This document shows positions 50,386 through 63,189 of a DNA stretch of 64,000 bases, piece by piece. Under the pieces are notes generated by a model. That model was not told where the DNA came from and ran no database searches. It worked only from the letters and a program-made list of their open reading frames with translations. Position numbers and translations under genes: made by a program. Origin of the DNA: Pontederia crassipes. Lineage: Eukaryota; Streptophyta; Magnoliopsida; Commelinales; Pontederiaceae. The stretch is from assembly GCA_030549335.1 (NCBI GenBank), contig CM060187.1:57494203-57558202 (forward strand), read 5' to 3'. Position 1 is the stretch's first letter; every line of letters begins with the position of its first letter.

Positions 50386-51813
50386 ATGAACAGCACCTGC
50401 TATTCATCGCATGTCTTCTTTCTGTTCCTCCTCTTCAATCATGCCTTCACCTCGCAGTCCCCTGGAACAAAGAGGAAGACAGCATTGAGCAATGCTGCTC
50501 CTGCAACGAACTCGCCGTCTTATTCTTCTCTCGCGCTGCCTCTGCGAGCGCAAAAGGTCTCTTCTTTGTTCATCCCCAGGCTACCCAACGAGCTCCTCTT
50601 CCGCCACAACATTAGCCTCATCGTCGCGCTCTCTGTCGGCTCGCCGCCGCAGAACGTGTCTATGGTCCTCGACACCGGCAGCGAGCTCTCCTGGCTCCTC
50701 TGCAACACCTCCTCCGCGGCCGCCAACGCCACGGCGCCGCCGCCCTTCTTCGACCCGCACCGTTCGTCTTCCTACTCCGCCGTCTCCTGCTCCTCCCCGA
50801 CCTGCACCGAGCGCGCCCGCGACCTCCCAATCCCGCCCGCCTGCGACCAGGCCGGGGCTGCTCCCAAATCCGGCGGGCGCTGCCACGTTTCTCTGTCGTA
50901 CGCCGACGGATCCACCTCCGACGGGGCGCTCGCCTTAGACTCCTTCCTAATTGGCAGCTCGCCGCCGCTTCCCACCGTGTTTGGCTGCATGGCCACGGCT
51001 TACTCTTCAGCCGGCGGCGATCCCGGGGCCGCGGGCTTACTGGGCATGAACCGGGGGGGCCTCTCCTTCGTGACCCAGACCTCCACGCCCCGCTTCGCCT
51101 ACTGCATCGCGGACCGCGACTCCTCCGGCGTGCTCGTCCTCGGCGACGCCGTCGGTCTCGGTTCCGGAGCCGACGCCAGGCCTAACTTCGTCCTCCACTT
51201 GAACTACACTCCCCTCATCCAGATGTCCCTTCCGCTTCCTTATTTCGACCGCGTCGCTTACTCTGTCCAGCTGGACGCCATCCGCGTCGGCGGCGGCATC
51301 CTCCCTATCCCGAAGTCGGTGCTGGTCCCAGACCACACCGGTGCCGGACAGACCATGGTGGACTCCGGGACGCAGTTCACGTTCCTGCTCGGCCCGGCCT
51401 ACGAGGCCCTGAAGATGGAGTTCCTTCGGCAGACGAAGGGGGTGCTGGTCCCGCTGGGCGAGGCGGACTTCGTGTTCGAGGGGGCGTTCGACACGTGCTT
51501 CCGGTTGCCTACCGCGGGGCATCCGCCGGAGGAGGGGCTGCCGGAGGTCGCGCTCGTTTTCTCGGGAGGTGCGGAGGTGAGGGTGACGGGAGGGGGGCGG
51601 CTGCTGTACAGGGCGGCGGGGGAGGCGCGTGGCCGGGACGCTGTGTGGTGCCTCACGTTCGGGAACTCGGACTTGGTGCCCATGTCGGCGTACGTGATCG
51701 GCCACCACCACCAACGCGACGTATGGGTGGAGTACGACCTCCGCAACGCCCGCGTCGGGTTCGCGCCAGTGCGCTGCGACTTGGCCGCACAGAGACTTGG
51801 TCTCGCCATCTGA
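50386..51813 (+). CDS. Pepsin-like aspartyl protease, PCS1-like (family A1)
   Basis: An intronless, GC-rich gene of 475 residues. A hydrophobic signal peptide covers about residues 5-22. The two catalytic motifs are DTGS at 96-99 (VLDTGSELSW) and DSGT from 326 (MVDSGTQFTF). The nepenthesin-type Cys-rich insert follows the first Asp (SCSSPTCTERARD, CDQ, GRCHVSLSYADGS). The ending AYVIGHHHQRDVWVEYDLRNARVGFAPVRCDLAAQRLGL closely resembles Arabidopsis PCS1, an aspartic protease that suppresses cell death in embryos and gametophytes. The protein is expected in the secretory pathway and works at acidic pH as a two-lobed monomer. The pro-region before LFRHNISLIVALSVGSPPQN is short. Substrates are unknown. 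The next element, a solo LTR, begins only about 190 bp downstream. Confidence 0.94.
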   Translation: MNSTCYSSHVFFLFLLFNHAFTSQSPGTKRKTALSNAAPATNSPSYSSLALPLRAQKVSSLFIPRLPNELLFRHNISLIVALSVGSPPQNVSMVLDTGSELSWLLCNTSSAAANATAPPPFFDPHRSSSYSAVSCSSPTCTERARDLPIPPACDQAGAAPKSGGRCHVSLSYADGSTSDGALALDSFLIGSSPPLPTVFGCMATAYSSAGGDPGAAGLLGMNRGGLSFVTQTSTPRFAYCIADRDSSGVLVLGDAVGLGSGADARPNFVLHLNYTPLIQMSLPLPYFDRVAYSVQLDAIRVGGGILPIPKSVLVPDHTGAGQTMVDSGTQFTFLLGPAYEALKMEFLRQTKGVLVPLGEADFVFEGAFDTCFRLPTAGHPPEEGLPEVALVFSGGAEVRVTGGGRLLYRAAGEARGRDAVWCLTFGNSDLVPMSAYVIGHHHQRDVWVEYDLRNARVGFAPVRCDLAAQRLGLAI

Positions 51814-52005
51814 TCCATAATTTTTTTCTTTTACTATAATATATTTCTTTTTCCTTTTTCATATTTTCGTGTGATTATTGTAGGACTGTAAATATCCGTG
51901 CCATATATGTGTGCCAATTGCCAAATGCATTTTGAAAAAAAAAAGAAACCCAGATTGTTGACTTCAATGTTTTATGGGTAACTACAAACATGTACATGTT
52001 GTATA

Positions 52006-54926
52006 TGTAACGCTCCGAGATTTTTTTTTTGCCTGCCCAGAAGGCTATCTCGGCAACGTCACTCAATTCTATATCTTAATTTTGACCAGTCAACGAACTG
52101 ACTTACATAAGCGGAAGACTAATTTACAACATTCTATTACAATATGCGGAAGCTATTATACCATATCTAATAACTTGCGGGTTAGGGTCCACGTCTATAC
52201 AGTAATGGACCCTATATCTATGTGCATGTCACCCGTCAGAGGAGTCACCAACCGTCTCACCATCGCCATCACTATCACCTGTATGGATCCAAATACAGGG
52301 GCAAAGCCCAATGAGATAACTCAGTACGTAGGGTCACCCATAATATTTATATGAACCATGGTCAATATCAATATCAATACTATCAATAAATAATTATTCA
52401 TAACAATATATAATTGATCAGAGGTCAATGAAGACTACAATTCAACAATAAATAATTCAATTAATAATTAATAATTGATCAATGTTCAATTGGCCAAAAG
52501 TCGATGAAGGTCACAATAACAATTATTAATTCAATTCTATTAATAATTTATCAATTCATCTATCAGGCACAAAGACCATAATTTATTATCCATCAGCCTT
52601 AAAGGCGCAATTTAATTTTTTCATCAGCCATAAGTGTGAAATCGATAGTCTATCAACCACTAGGACGAAATCAATTATCCATCAGCCACTAGGGTGCAAT
52701 TCAATTAACAATTCGATCATCAATTCAATTATCAATTTCATCTTTGGAGTTATGATCAACCCTTTCGGGCGCAATAAGAGAGCTTTCTATTATTATTAGG
52801 GGACACCATGCCACTTCAATCAATAAGTTTGGGTATGATGAGGGACGAAGGATCACACCAAAATAGTTAACCTGAAGGCCCTATCAACCCGAAGGCGTAG
52901 TTAGCCCGAAGGCCCTATCAGCCCGAAGGCGCAATATTAGCCCGAAGGCCCTATCAACCCGAAGGTGCAATATTAGCCCGAAGGCCCTATCAATCCGAAG
53001 GTGTAATATTAGCCCGAAGGCCCTATTAACCCGAAGGCGTAATTAGCCCGAAGGCCCCATCAGCCCGTAGGCGCAGTTAGCCCGAAGGCCCAATCAGTCC
53101 CAGTGGCAATCAGTAGACATGTGCCCAATACATTTTTAACTTTTATCTCAATTACCTAAGATGTCTATCTTTAACAATTATCTTAGGTTAAACATGACCC
53201 AATCAGAAAATCACTATTAATCAATTATATGATCAGATAGGATGACGATAAATCAAATACGATAATAATTTGATGAGAATCAATCAATAATAATGTCAAT
53301 GGATCAATATCATAATCAATATCATGATTGGGTGTAATGATAATAATAATCAATATGATGATAATATGATCGGATATGATCATAATAAAATCAGAGATGT
53401 TAATCAAATGATCGACAATGATTAACGATCTTAACAATCCAATAAACTATAAATTAATTCATAAAAATATGTTTTCTATTCCAGAACCCAATCCGCGTTG
53501 ATCATTAACCGGATCGTGCTAAATAAAATTCAAGCCATGTCAGACAAAACCCCTATCGAATTTTGTCACCATCAAGAATTGTGTTTCCGATATAATTTTC
53601 AGAGGTCATATCTATGTCATTCAATATTCAATCGATGCAAAAAAATATATAATTTATGTATAACGAAGAAGAGTTCAGGGGTCCATGTCGCGGAAAACCG
53701 ACGCCATGGGGATCCCCCTACGTACCTCAAATTTGTTGAAAAATTAACTCTATTCTCGATCGTCAATTGGTTGCACCAATGTCGAATTTTGACCAGCAAT
53801 TACTTTTAATCATTTTTCTCTATATATTCTATTTTTTTCCTGACCGAGAAATAAAACGAAGAATTTCATTGTCAGAAAATTTCAAATCAAATTGAAAAAA
53901 AAACTAAAAGGAATTTTTTTTTATTTCTTCTGCTTATCGGCCGCAAATCTCCTTTCTCCTTATTTTCTTTTATCTACTTTTCTTTCTCAATTTCTCTCTC
54001 CCATCAACCTGTACACACCCTTTTTTTTATTTTGGCTTTTGTCTTTCTCTCTCACCCTGTGTCACGTTCAACTAGTTTCAATTCTCTCTCTTACCTCCTC
54101 TGGCCGCCAACTATCACCTCGCATTACGTCCTTTTTCCCTCTCTCTCCAATTCTTTCTTCTCTCTCCTTTTGGCCGCCGACAATCATGTCTTGCATTATT
54201 TTTTTTCTTTGAACGATTCATTCTTGAGCGCTAAAATTAATATATTACTAATCCTGATTTTTCGATTAGGTACCTGATATCGTGCGGATAAATTGATGTC
54301 CTATGAGCATCTTACTTGAAATTGCCGGAGGAGAAACGTCCGTCGTCGACTGACGCAAGAGAAGGAGAAAAATAATTTCCTTCTCCCCCTTTAAGTTTAG
54401 TCGGCCAACTTCTTATTTATAAGAATTATAAATCATTAGTTTAACTTTAACTATAATATCTAATTTCTCTCAAATTTAATCCTCTTTTTATCTCTTTAAC
54501 TAAGAGAGATTTATCCAAATTTAAGTAAATTCCGAAATTATTTAAATATCCCATCATTAATCAAATTCCTCTCCAATTTTCCTTTATATTTTCGGAATTA
54601 TTTAATTTTATAATATTTTATCATTTAATTTTCAAATTAAAATAATAATAAATATTATTTTAATGACTAAAATATTTTAAACCATAAAATTCTCAATCCT
54701 ATCCTACGTGGAAATCCTATATCCATTAATATATCTTTTAGATCTCAAATCAAATTAAAATTCCTAATCTCAATCTAATTATGATTTCCACTCTAAATGG
54801 GATTTAAATTTTTTTCTTCAATCCATCAAACACTCTAATTGAATTATAAAATTACTATATTATAAAATTCTCAAAATAAATAATAAAATATTATTTTTCT
54901 AACTCTCAAATATTAGAGTCGTTACA
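52006..54926 (-). mobile_element. Solo LTR, Ty3/gypsy, Tekay/Del-like (fossil)
   Basis: 2921 bp starting TGTAACGCTCC and ending GAGTCGTTACA, flanked by a perfect 5-bp duplication GTATA at 52001-52005 and 54927-54931. In minus orientation it ends CTCGGAGCGTTACA and contains a TACTGAGTTATCTCAT block (plus strand near 52310-52325), both typical of long Tekay/Del LTRs. No internal region or partner LTR is seen. It shares sequence with the element at 58822-61256 (for example GTTAAACATGACCCAATCAG near 53190). It contains a minisatellite. Confidence 0.8.
52870..53098. repeat. Minisatellite inside the solo LTR
   Basis: About six to seven tandem units of roughly 30-38 bp built from two related halves, AGCCCGAAGGCCCTATCA and ACCCGAAGGCGCAATATT, with small length changes. 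More diverged half-units (ATCAGCCACTAGGGTGCAAT and similar) continue to the left between about 52560 and 52770, so the array looks like a young core growing from an older degenerate one. Confidence 0.88.
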
Positions 54927-55944
54927 GTATATTTATCCATTAAACATCTAGAGAAATGAAGATTAAAATGGAATGTGGATTGTAAGTTTTTCCTTAACAA
55001 TTTATTATTATTAATTAAAAATAATATTGTTGTTAACTAACAATGTTTTTTTTATAGAATTTAAACCTTTTAAAAGTTTGTTAGATAACGATTTTATGAT
55101 TGCATAATTTGTTAATAGTATTTTAACATAATTTATTTTGTCACATTAAATTTTGTTCCAATCTAATTCAATGGTTATATTTATTTCTATATCGAGCCAG
55201 TATTTTTCTCAAGGTTGGCAGACTCATTAAACATATTCAATTAATAAAAAATAATTTTGATAATTCCTAAATGTCATCCTATATTGATTATATAACATCT
55301 TTTTTTTTATTATTCATGCATCACCAATCTTAGCACTATCTCTAACTAAAAGAAAATAAATATAAAAGACAATCTGTTCCTACACATTTAAGGAAAATAT
55401 CTATTTCCTATAATGTTTCTTTTATAACAAAATTTGTATATGATTTAACAAGAAAATTGTTTGTTCTGAACAGTTTCTTTTAAAAGGCGAATTGGAACGT
55501 ATGTAAAGAATGTTGTGGCACCAAGTTTATTTTGGCATTCTTTGTCCTTTGCCAATAAATTTTTTTTTGTACTATATTGAGCTGAAGGAAACTAAATTGT
55601 TGATTGTAATATTATGATGTAACGCATGTGGCCACAAACTTGAGAAAGACACAGAAAAATATGGAATAATAAAATATCTCAATAATTACGGAATATGTAA
55701 AGAAAAAATAAATTGGATGAGATGGTTGAGATCGTAATGCCAAAATTTTAGTAAAAATTTAAAACCTTTTACAAGGCTGACGTCCGACTTTTGAACGCCT
55801 GAAACTAAATTAGGCACCCATTATCATGATGAAGATGATAAATACTTCATCAGACGACCGAAACTCTTTGAAGCGTATGAAAGAGCAACGAGCAAAAAAT
55901 TGTTGAATGATCGATTTTAATTTCCTCACCGTAGTTGTTGGATT
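54927..55944. other. AT-rich intergenic DNA between two solo LTRs
   Basis: No gene seen. The stretch 55780-55890 has phrases (GACCGAAACTCTTTGAAGC) resembling parts of the adjacent LTR-like element, so the element may start earlier than marked or may have inserted into a relative. Confidence 0.45.
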
Positions 55945-58164
55945 TGTAACGACCCCACTCGATCAAAAGAGTCATGATAAGATACTCCCATATTTCATGA
56001 CTTTAAAAATTCCATCTTTGTTCTTCTTTTTTTTCTTTCTTCTTCCTCTTCCTCATTTTCTCCATTTTGACTTTCATATTCTTTGTTGTGGTCTCGGCTA
56101 GAAGTTGAAAGAGAAACTCTGTAGGTCCCTCAAGTGCAGGTGAAGAGGCTAAGGACGATCCAGTGTGGGAAGAATCGTGTCCGAAAAAGGTGTGTTATTC
56201 AAGATCTGGATTATAGGGATTTTTCAGAAGAATCATGCATTTTTGAAGAACTATTTAATAGCTAGAGCCTAGAGATTAGAATGGGTAGAATTGATGCTAT
56301 AAGTCTTAGTTTTATCATTAGGACTTACCTACTAGAAAACAAGTTTAGCCAAATGATATTGTGAACGAGATTGATTGATTTACGTGTGATGATAATTCTT
56401 GTGATAGAGATTTCTTCTTACTTGGAAATAGATATACTGCAACATGCATCGTGAAAAAAATTCTTATTTTATAATTTGATCAATTTAAAAGAATGTCGAT
56501 CATGTTAATTATGGATAAATGAAATAAGACCTTCGACTTGCAAGTTATATGATAGAGTAGATTGGATCGTGTTGATAAAACTTTGCTTCTAGATCATATA
56601 TGTTAGTAGGAATGAGTCACACATGTTATGTTTATGTTTCGTACAAAGAAAATCGATTGAAAACTTAAGAATCCACAATGACATGCAATCTTGCCGATTT
56701 GAAAACGAATGACTAATCCTCTTTCGAACGTCCGAATCACATCAGCAGAGGATAGCGACTATCAGTTCAAACGTTTGAAACTTGATCGGATGATCGATCT
56801 GGATCAGAATAGAAGTCTGAAACTCGTTTGAACAACCAAACTCGAAAATGTCGAGACATGAAAATGACGTTGATAATCAGTCGGTCGATCGAGACTATTT
56901 CGGATGACTAATATGAATTGTTCACACCTGAAGATGATTTCATGGTCGTCACTCTCAATTTCGATCGACCAAGGATCATGGAGCTAGTTTCAGCGAACGA
57001 TCGATAAAGTTCCGACTGACCAAAACTCTTGACCGAAAGATCGAGAACCTCTTTATACTATAATGGATGACCGAAGACCTTTTGATTGACCAATTCATAA
57101 AATGGCCAAAATGTCATCCTAGTGGTTTATCAAACCGTTTTCGATCAAAAGTTGGACATGAGTAAAACAAGCGTCCGAACCTCTTTCAGATGACTATTGA
57201 ATATACGTATAACATACGACCATTTTGACTTTCGGATGTCCGAGCTTTGGATAGAGAATGAACATGATCCTAATAAACAATTATGATTTAATCAATCTTT
57301 GTCCACATGATTCTACCTTCTCCCTGAGAATAATTTAACCCTTGCTCCCTACAATTTTGATTCATCCAAGTGATCGAAATTCATTATTAATAAAATAAAA
57401 TATAAGGGTTATCATTGCCTACCTAGATGAGAATTTGTGATAGTCTTGTTTGAGGCGGTCCCCGTGAACATTTTTCACATACAGATCTTGTGTGATGTCA
57501 TCTTGCTCGACGGGGCACCTCACCATAGGTTAGGTAGTTACACAATTGTGTGCTTACAATGATATTCTTGTTCTTCCAACACATGGATAAGATGAAAGAT
57601 TACGGATAATTAAAGATGAACGAAAGTCCTTATGAATATGAATCATGAATATGAAATGAAATAAAATGAAAGGAAATAAGAGAATGATGATCTACTCATA
57701 TATTTGATTCATTTTGTTTGCTTCATACTTATTCTGATGAAATTTTCTTATGATCTATTATGAATTCACACTTAACTTTATGCTAACGGTTAAATTTACT
57801 CCTCTATGTGATCCTCACTTGTACATGAGATGATTGAGTGAGGACTACAGATCAAGTGGCGTGTGCACTTGGTTATCTAGGGTTGTTATTTGATTATCGC
57901 CGAGATGTATGCATGAGACCATAGAGTTGTACACGTGGCATAGACTTTTTATGCTTCATGAGATGATGGACTTGATGTATTTTTTATTCATTTAGCTTTC
58001 ACATTTCTTATATTCAATTATTGTAATATTTTATTTTAAATTTTTTTGCTTACATGTCACTCTTATTGACTATTTGAGTCAACAAAAAAGTCAAAATAGT
58101 ACCAAAAAAGTAATGCACGAAAGGAGATTTCATACATAGCGGGGTTGAATTTCGGAGTGTTATA
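55945..58164 (+). mobile_element. Solo-LTR-like element, Ty3/gypsy, Tekay/Del-like (fossil)
   Basis: About 2.2 kb starting TGTAACGACCCCACTCGAT and ending near TTTCGGAGTGTTATA, which match the canonical start and, less exactly, the canonical end (CGGGGCGTTACA) of this LTR type. No target duplication is evident, so it is older or its ends are misplaced. It is rich in short GACCGAA and GATCGA phrases. No coding region is recognised. Confidence 0.6.
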
Positions 58165-58821
58165 AAAACAATTTGTATAAGGAAAAACATACTAAATCCT
58201 TCCATAAAAAAAGTTGATTGAATTTTATAAATATCAATCTTGTAAGATAAAAGTTTTTAATGTGTTAATTCTCTAGCATATTTAATACCCTTCTAGGGGC
58301 TTAATTTTCAAATTTTAACTAGTTATACATATTTATATATAAATTTTAGAGTAAAACAAATATGCTTCCCAGTAAAAAAAAAATTATTATGTTGCTTGTA
58401 TATGAAATTTCTATTGGTGCAGTGGTTGTAATCCTTCTGGCTTAGTTGTGAGGAAAACAAATTAGATACCTACGTTATCATTTTTTGTTTAGTTTGATGG
58501 ACCACACTTTAATTTGAGAATAGTGATTGTACGAATGATATTAGAAATTTCTTCCAATACTCTAATAACATCTACCAATAGTATGGAGATTCACACTTAT
58601 TGTAATTAATAATCACCAAAGATAATAAATGAGATTGCCAAATCCATCCACTTAATTAGCTAACATATTCTTTTCTCCATCCGAATTTAGCTCATAGGTC
58701 ATTATAAGTTCATGCCTATCTTTTAATAAATAAACAACATGCAATATGTTGGAAATTGGTTCAATGCATTGAACCTCCATCTTACAATAACAAAATTTTA
58801 GAAAATGTGATGAATATGTTT
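58165..58821. other. AT-rich spacer between two LTR-like elements
   Basis: No gene or defined element seen. Confidence 0.5.
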
Positions 58822-61256
58822 TGTAACGCTTTGAGATCGACATGACTAACACGTGTTCAGAATCATTGTAGACACACTACACAATTTCCTATAACACATT
58901 TTTTTAGAATCATAAAATGTGAAAGAATTTCAACAATAATAACTAATCATCCATAATATTCAAATAGTTAAACCATTAATAAATTCACAATTCTAAAAGT
59001 GTGGAATAATAAAACTATATGACTATAGAGTCTCGACCTGGAGAATGTGTAACATGTCTCTATCACTAAGCGAAGTCACCCCTAGGTCCATCTTTTATAG
59101 CTCTCTCACCTACATATATTCAAAATTAAAGAGAAATTCATGAGTATAAAAATACTTAGCATATAGTGTCTAATAAAAATCAATAAAACTCAATTAAAGA
59201 AATATAAAATCAATAAGAAGATGATTGAGTAGTTAATATGCTATAATAATTAATTCATGAATATAAATAATATCTCACGATCAAAAGACCATAATATAAT
59301 AATAACGATTTTCAATTATCAATAGTTTGAACTATACTCGATGTTTAATTAACAATATCAATTTAATAAACAATGATCATTAATAAATAACGATTCAATT
59401 TAATAGGGGAATAGTAATTATCAATTCAATGTCGATATTAAAATGACCATGATTTATACAATTTCATTCCATTTGATGTTCGATCTTATCCTATACAATG
59501 TGTTGTTATCAATCAATTAAGAAAAGCTTCATGCTACTTTTATGCAAGCCAACGGAAGATTAGTGCCATTGTAAGTAAACAATAATAGTATCAATAATTC
59601 GTGAATGGTGGAGAAGTAGGACTAAACACAGGACAATCATAACTTCTATAAAAACTGACGTCTCTATCTACCCATACAATACAATAATAATAAATCCTAT
59701 CTTAAAGACAATAAAAAGCACAACAACTTTCAAATTTTATCTTAGTCACCTAAGACATTTATCTTTGTTAATTTTATTTAAGTTAAACATGACTCAATGA
59801 GAAAGACTGCTAAGTCAATAATAGTAATTATAAAATTATTAATATGTAAAGAATATATCATGGTCAAACACTAATAATAACAATATATGATACATATAAA
59901 TGTGGAAAACTCGACCGCGGTCCTAATTGCCCAATTTACCATCGACCGAGTGAAACCCAAGTTGGGTGTAATGTGAAACCAGGTTGAGTGTAAGGGGAAC
60001 TCGGGCCATTTTGACCGACTACTACTCTTGGATGAAATTGGATAGAAAAAATCGAGTCGGATAATTCGAAATCTTGTCCGGATCCACTCATTCCAATCTG
60101 CGCCAAGCACCTCTCAACTCTTCGAAAGCAAGAACCTTGTGAAAGCCATATCTATCTACTATAGGCATCCACTGTGATATGTGAATTGCTCAGGTTCTAA
60201 TCGGAATGAAATCGTGATGTTCTCTAGACCGAAAGTAAAAAGCGTCCTAGCGCACTCTGATTTTCGAGCCGAAGCTTGCTCAATATAAAATGTGGTTCGA
60301 CACTTGACTGGATATCCAAGATGGGACTCGAAGCTGCCATCTCCTTTTTTAAGCAAAGTTGGAACTCAGACGTTGAACTTTTCCATCAACAAAGAGAAAG
60401 GAAGCAAATGAGCGGGAAGGCTTGTGAGAGAGAGAGTTGAGAAAGCACCACCCTAAGTGCAATCACCAAATCTGATTATTAGGAAAGCAATCGTTGGATG
60501 ATCCTTTGCTTCAACTCGAGCCAGGTCCTATTGTAACTCGGCATGGATACTCCAACTCACATTTGGATTCATTGGAACCCGACTGGGCTAAACAGAGCCT
60601 AGACCAAATATTTCAGTGATCGAAAAATTGTGTTCCGACATGATTTTCTGGTCACTCTTTTGATGTGATAACAATTTCAAACAATGAATAAACTATATCG
60701 CAATATAAGGACATGATTCTAGGGTTCCATATCGATAAAAAATCATTGATACGTGGATCCCCTTAAGTTGGCTAACAAAAAAATTATGTTCATGTAGATT
60801 GAACAAACGTCAAAATAAGCGATTGCTCTCTATTGACATCCCAAAATTCACACCGATCACTTGAAAGTTGCTCTCCTATGTCGGGGGCTTCAATAAACTC
60901 ATATTGACTGCTAATAATTTCTAGCTATTCTTTATATGCTATTTATAATTTTTAACGAGCTTTTTACTCCTATTGAACTATAAACATATTTTTAATTATT
61001 CATGTCCACCCATCATTTACTTTCCTTCAGATAATTTCTCAGATTAATTTAATCCAAATTGAATTTTTTATTTTATATTCACACATATAACAATTTTCTC
61101 TTCAACTCAAATTTTCCTTTATCTTTCCAACTCCCTCTCTATTTTTCTTTCAATTTAAAAATTAAATAATTCAGATAATTGAATAATGAATCCAAATTAT
61201 ATTTTCTAGAATAAAATATTATTTTATTAAAGTCTTGGAAAATCCAGATCGTTATA
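58822..61256 (-). mobile_element. Solo LTR, Ty3/gypsy, same family as 52006-54926 (fossil)
   Basis: 2435 bp starting TGTAACGCTTTGAGAT, with a diverged right end near CAGATCGTTATA. A perfect 5-bp duplication TGTTT lies at 58817-58821 and 61257-61261. Sequence shared with the element at 52006 includes a CACCTAAGACATTTATCTTT stretch near 59745 and GTTAAACATGACTCAATGAG near 59780, in the same order. No internal region or partner LTR. Confidence 0.75.
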
Positions 61257-62539
61257 TGTTTTACAATATTTTAAAGATAAAAAATCATATATAACAGACG
61301 AGTAATATAAACTTCGCACTAGACGTAATCGAGTAGCTCATTTGCATCACATATCTTTGATTCTTCATAAACTCGAGCGTGAATAATTAAGAAGGATAAA
61401 AAATGCATTCGCTTAATAGTTCTTTTGTGTTAATTATTCCTAGCTTTCTCCCAACAGATACGGCCTATCTTTCATCACAACTGTTCATATTTATTTTGTG
61501 TTGCTGTGTCTGAGTTCATCGTCGTCGTCTGGTCGTGGATCATGAAGTTGGATATATTTTTTTAAAATTTTCTATTCCTTTCTTGCCGGCTCAAGGGTCA
61601 AGAAAGCAAAAGCTTGAGAGTTGAGACCCACCACTCTAAGGTCTCTTGATTTTTAATAATTAATATCAATAATATATTATTAGTCAATTAATGATAAAAA
61701 TGCATGAAAATTATAGACCAAATATATTTAAATTATTTTTTAATATTTTTTTAATCAATATATTTAACATCCAATCATTTTATTGTATCATCATGAAAAT
61801 ATTTTAAAATTTAGACCTAAAAAACCCTTGAGACAAACTTGTCCGGATGTGGACGTGGACAGGGGAGCATCACCATCCTCTTCCTTCCACGTTGAGATTG
61901 TCAGTGAGAGGACACTATCACCCTGTTTAAATATGAGTTTAACGTTTGTGCTATCCATTTTAAGGGGTAGCATCATCGTATCTTTATTAATCACTATTTG
62001 ATTCATGATGAATGGTGACTTGATTATTATTATTATTATTATTATTTTAATATTTTTTGTATTTATTATTATTTTGTATTTATTATATTAAGATATTAGA
62101 AAAAGGATATTTTATTTCCTTGAATAATCACACATATAAAGGAAAGAAAAATGTAACAAATGACGTTCAAATATGTTGGACAATCGATAAATGGTTAAAG
62201 AAAGAGTTGATAATAAGTTGAAAATTGAATTATAATTTAGTTATAAAATATTGAAGAACATAATTGAAAAAAATGATAAATTGAAGGATATTTTATTAAA
62301 ATTCTTTTAAAATAATTTATGCCGTTGCATGTAATAAGCACAACCCTGTTCTCGTACTAATAATAAATTTATTTTAAGAAGATTTTTTTCACATTTACTA
62401 AATTTAATTACAAAATGCTTTGTAAGCCTCGGTTATATAAGAAATTTAATTACTTTATCCGATAACAGAATGGAAAACAGAAACAAAACCCGAAATGAAT
62501 AAAAGGAAGGCGAAGTCTTCCGACACGGGCGCAGCAGAT
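61257..62539. other. AT-rich intergenic DNA upstream of SDIR1
   Basis: No gene recognised. The SDIR1 promoter should lie in its right-hand part. Confidence 0.5.
62023..62046. repeat. (ATT)n microsatellite
   Basis: About eight ATT units in intergenic DNA. Confidence 0.93.
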
Positions 62540-63189
62540 GGAATGGAACCTTCTTCATTGTTCTAGAGAGCTCTGCTTCCTCTTCGTCTCCGCTAAATTT
62601 CTCAATGATCAAAATTTTCCATTTTCTATCTTCCTATTCGATCGCTTGATCTCGGATTACCTACGTCTCGTTACCAAGTAAGCTATTATTTTCCCTACCC
62701 ATTTCGTTGGCAATCGCACGGATTCGAGTTCTTTTTTGTTCTCTTTTGCTGCATTTGTATCGGATTTTGGAATCCCAAATCTATCATCCTTTCTACTCAA
62801 TTGCTAGATTTAATCTACAAGTAGGGTTTTGGGTAGCAATTGGAGTGTGATTTCACTAGTAATTATTCGTGGAAAAGAGAATCCGGGTCTTTTATTCGGT
62901 GTGTTAGGGTTTAATTCGATATTTTCTCATTTCTTCTGTTTCGATGTGAAATTTCTCAAACATTTGGGTCAATGGATTATGCTAACTTCTTTTTACAGAG
63001 AAAAAAGATGGATCCTTATCTATTTCTTCAAGGTTTAGCTCCAATTTAGTTGGTATTTTGTGGATTGGGATGTGAACCTGTAGAAACTTATGACAACTTA
63101 CGGCTCTGCATCTGCCATGGGCTTACTTTCTTCAGATTTTTGAAGAAAAGAGCACATTGTGGTGTATAATTTTCGATAGCAACTCAGCC

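Noticed and set aside
51037-51714. Minus-strand open frames over the aspartyl protease
   Set aside because: Arg/Pro-rich shadows typical of GC-rich coding DNA; the plus strand has both catalytic Asp motifs.
52870-53098. CRISPR-like regular repeats
   Set aside because: Units are head-to-tail with no unique spacers, within a plant LTR; this is a minisatellite.
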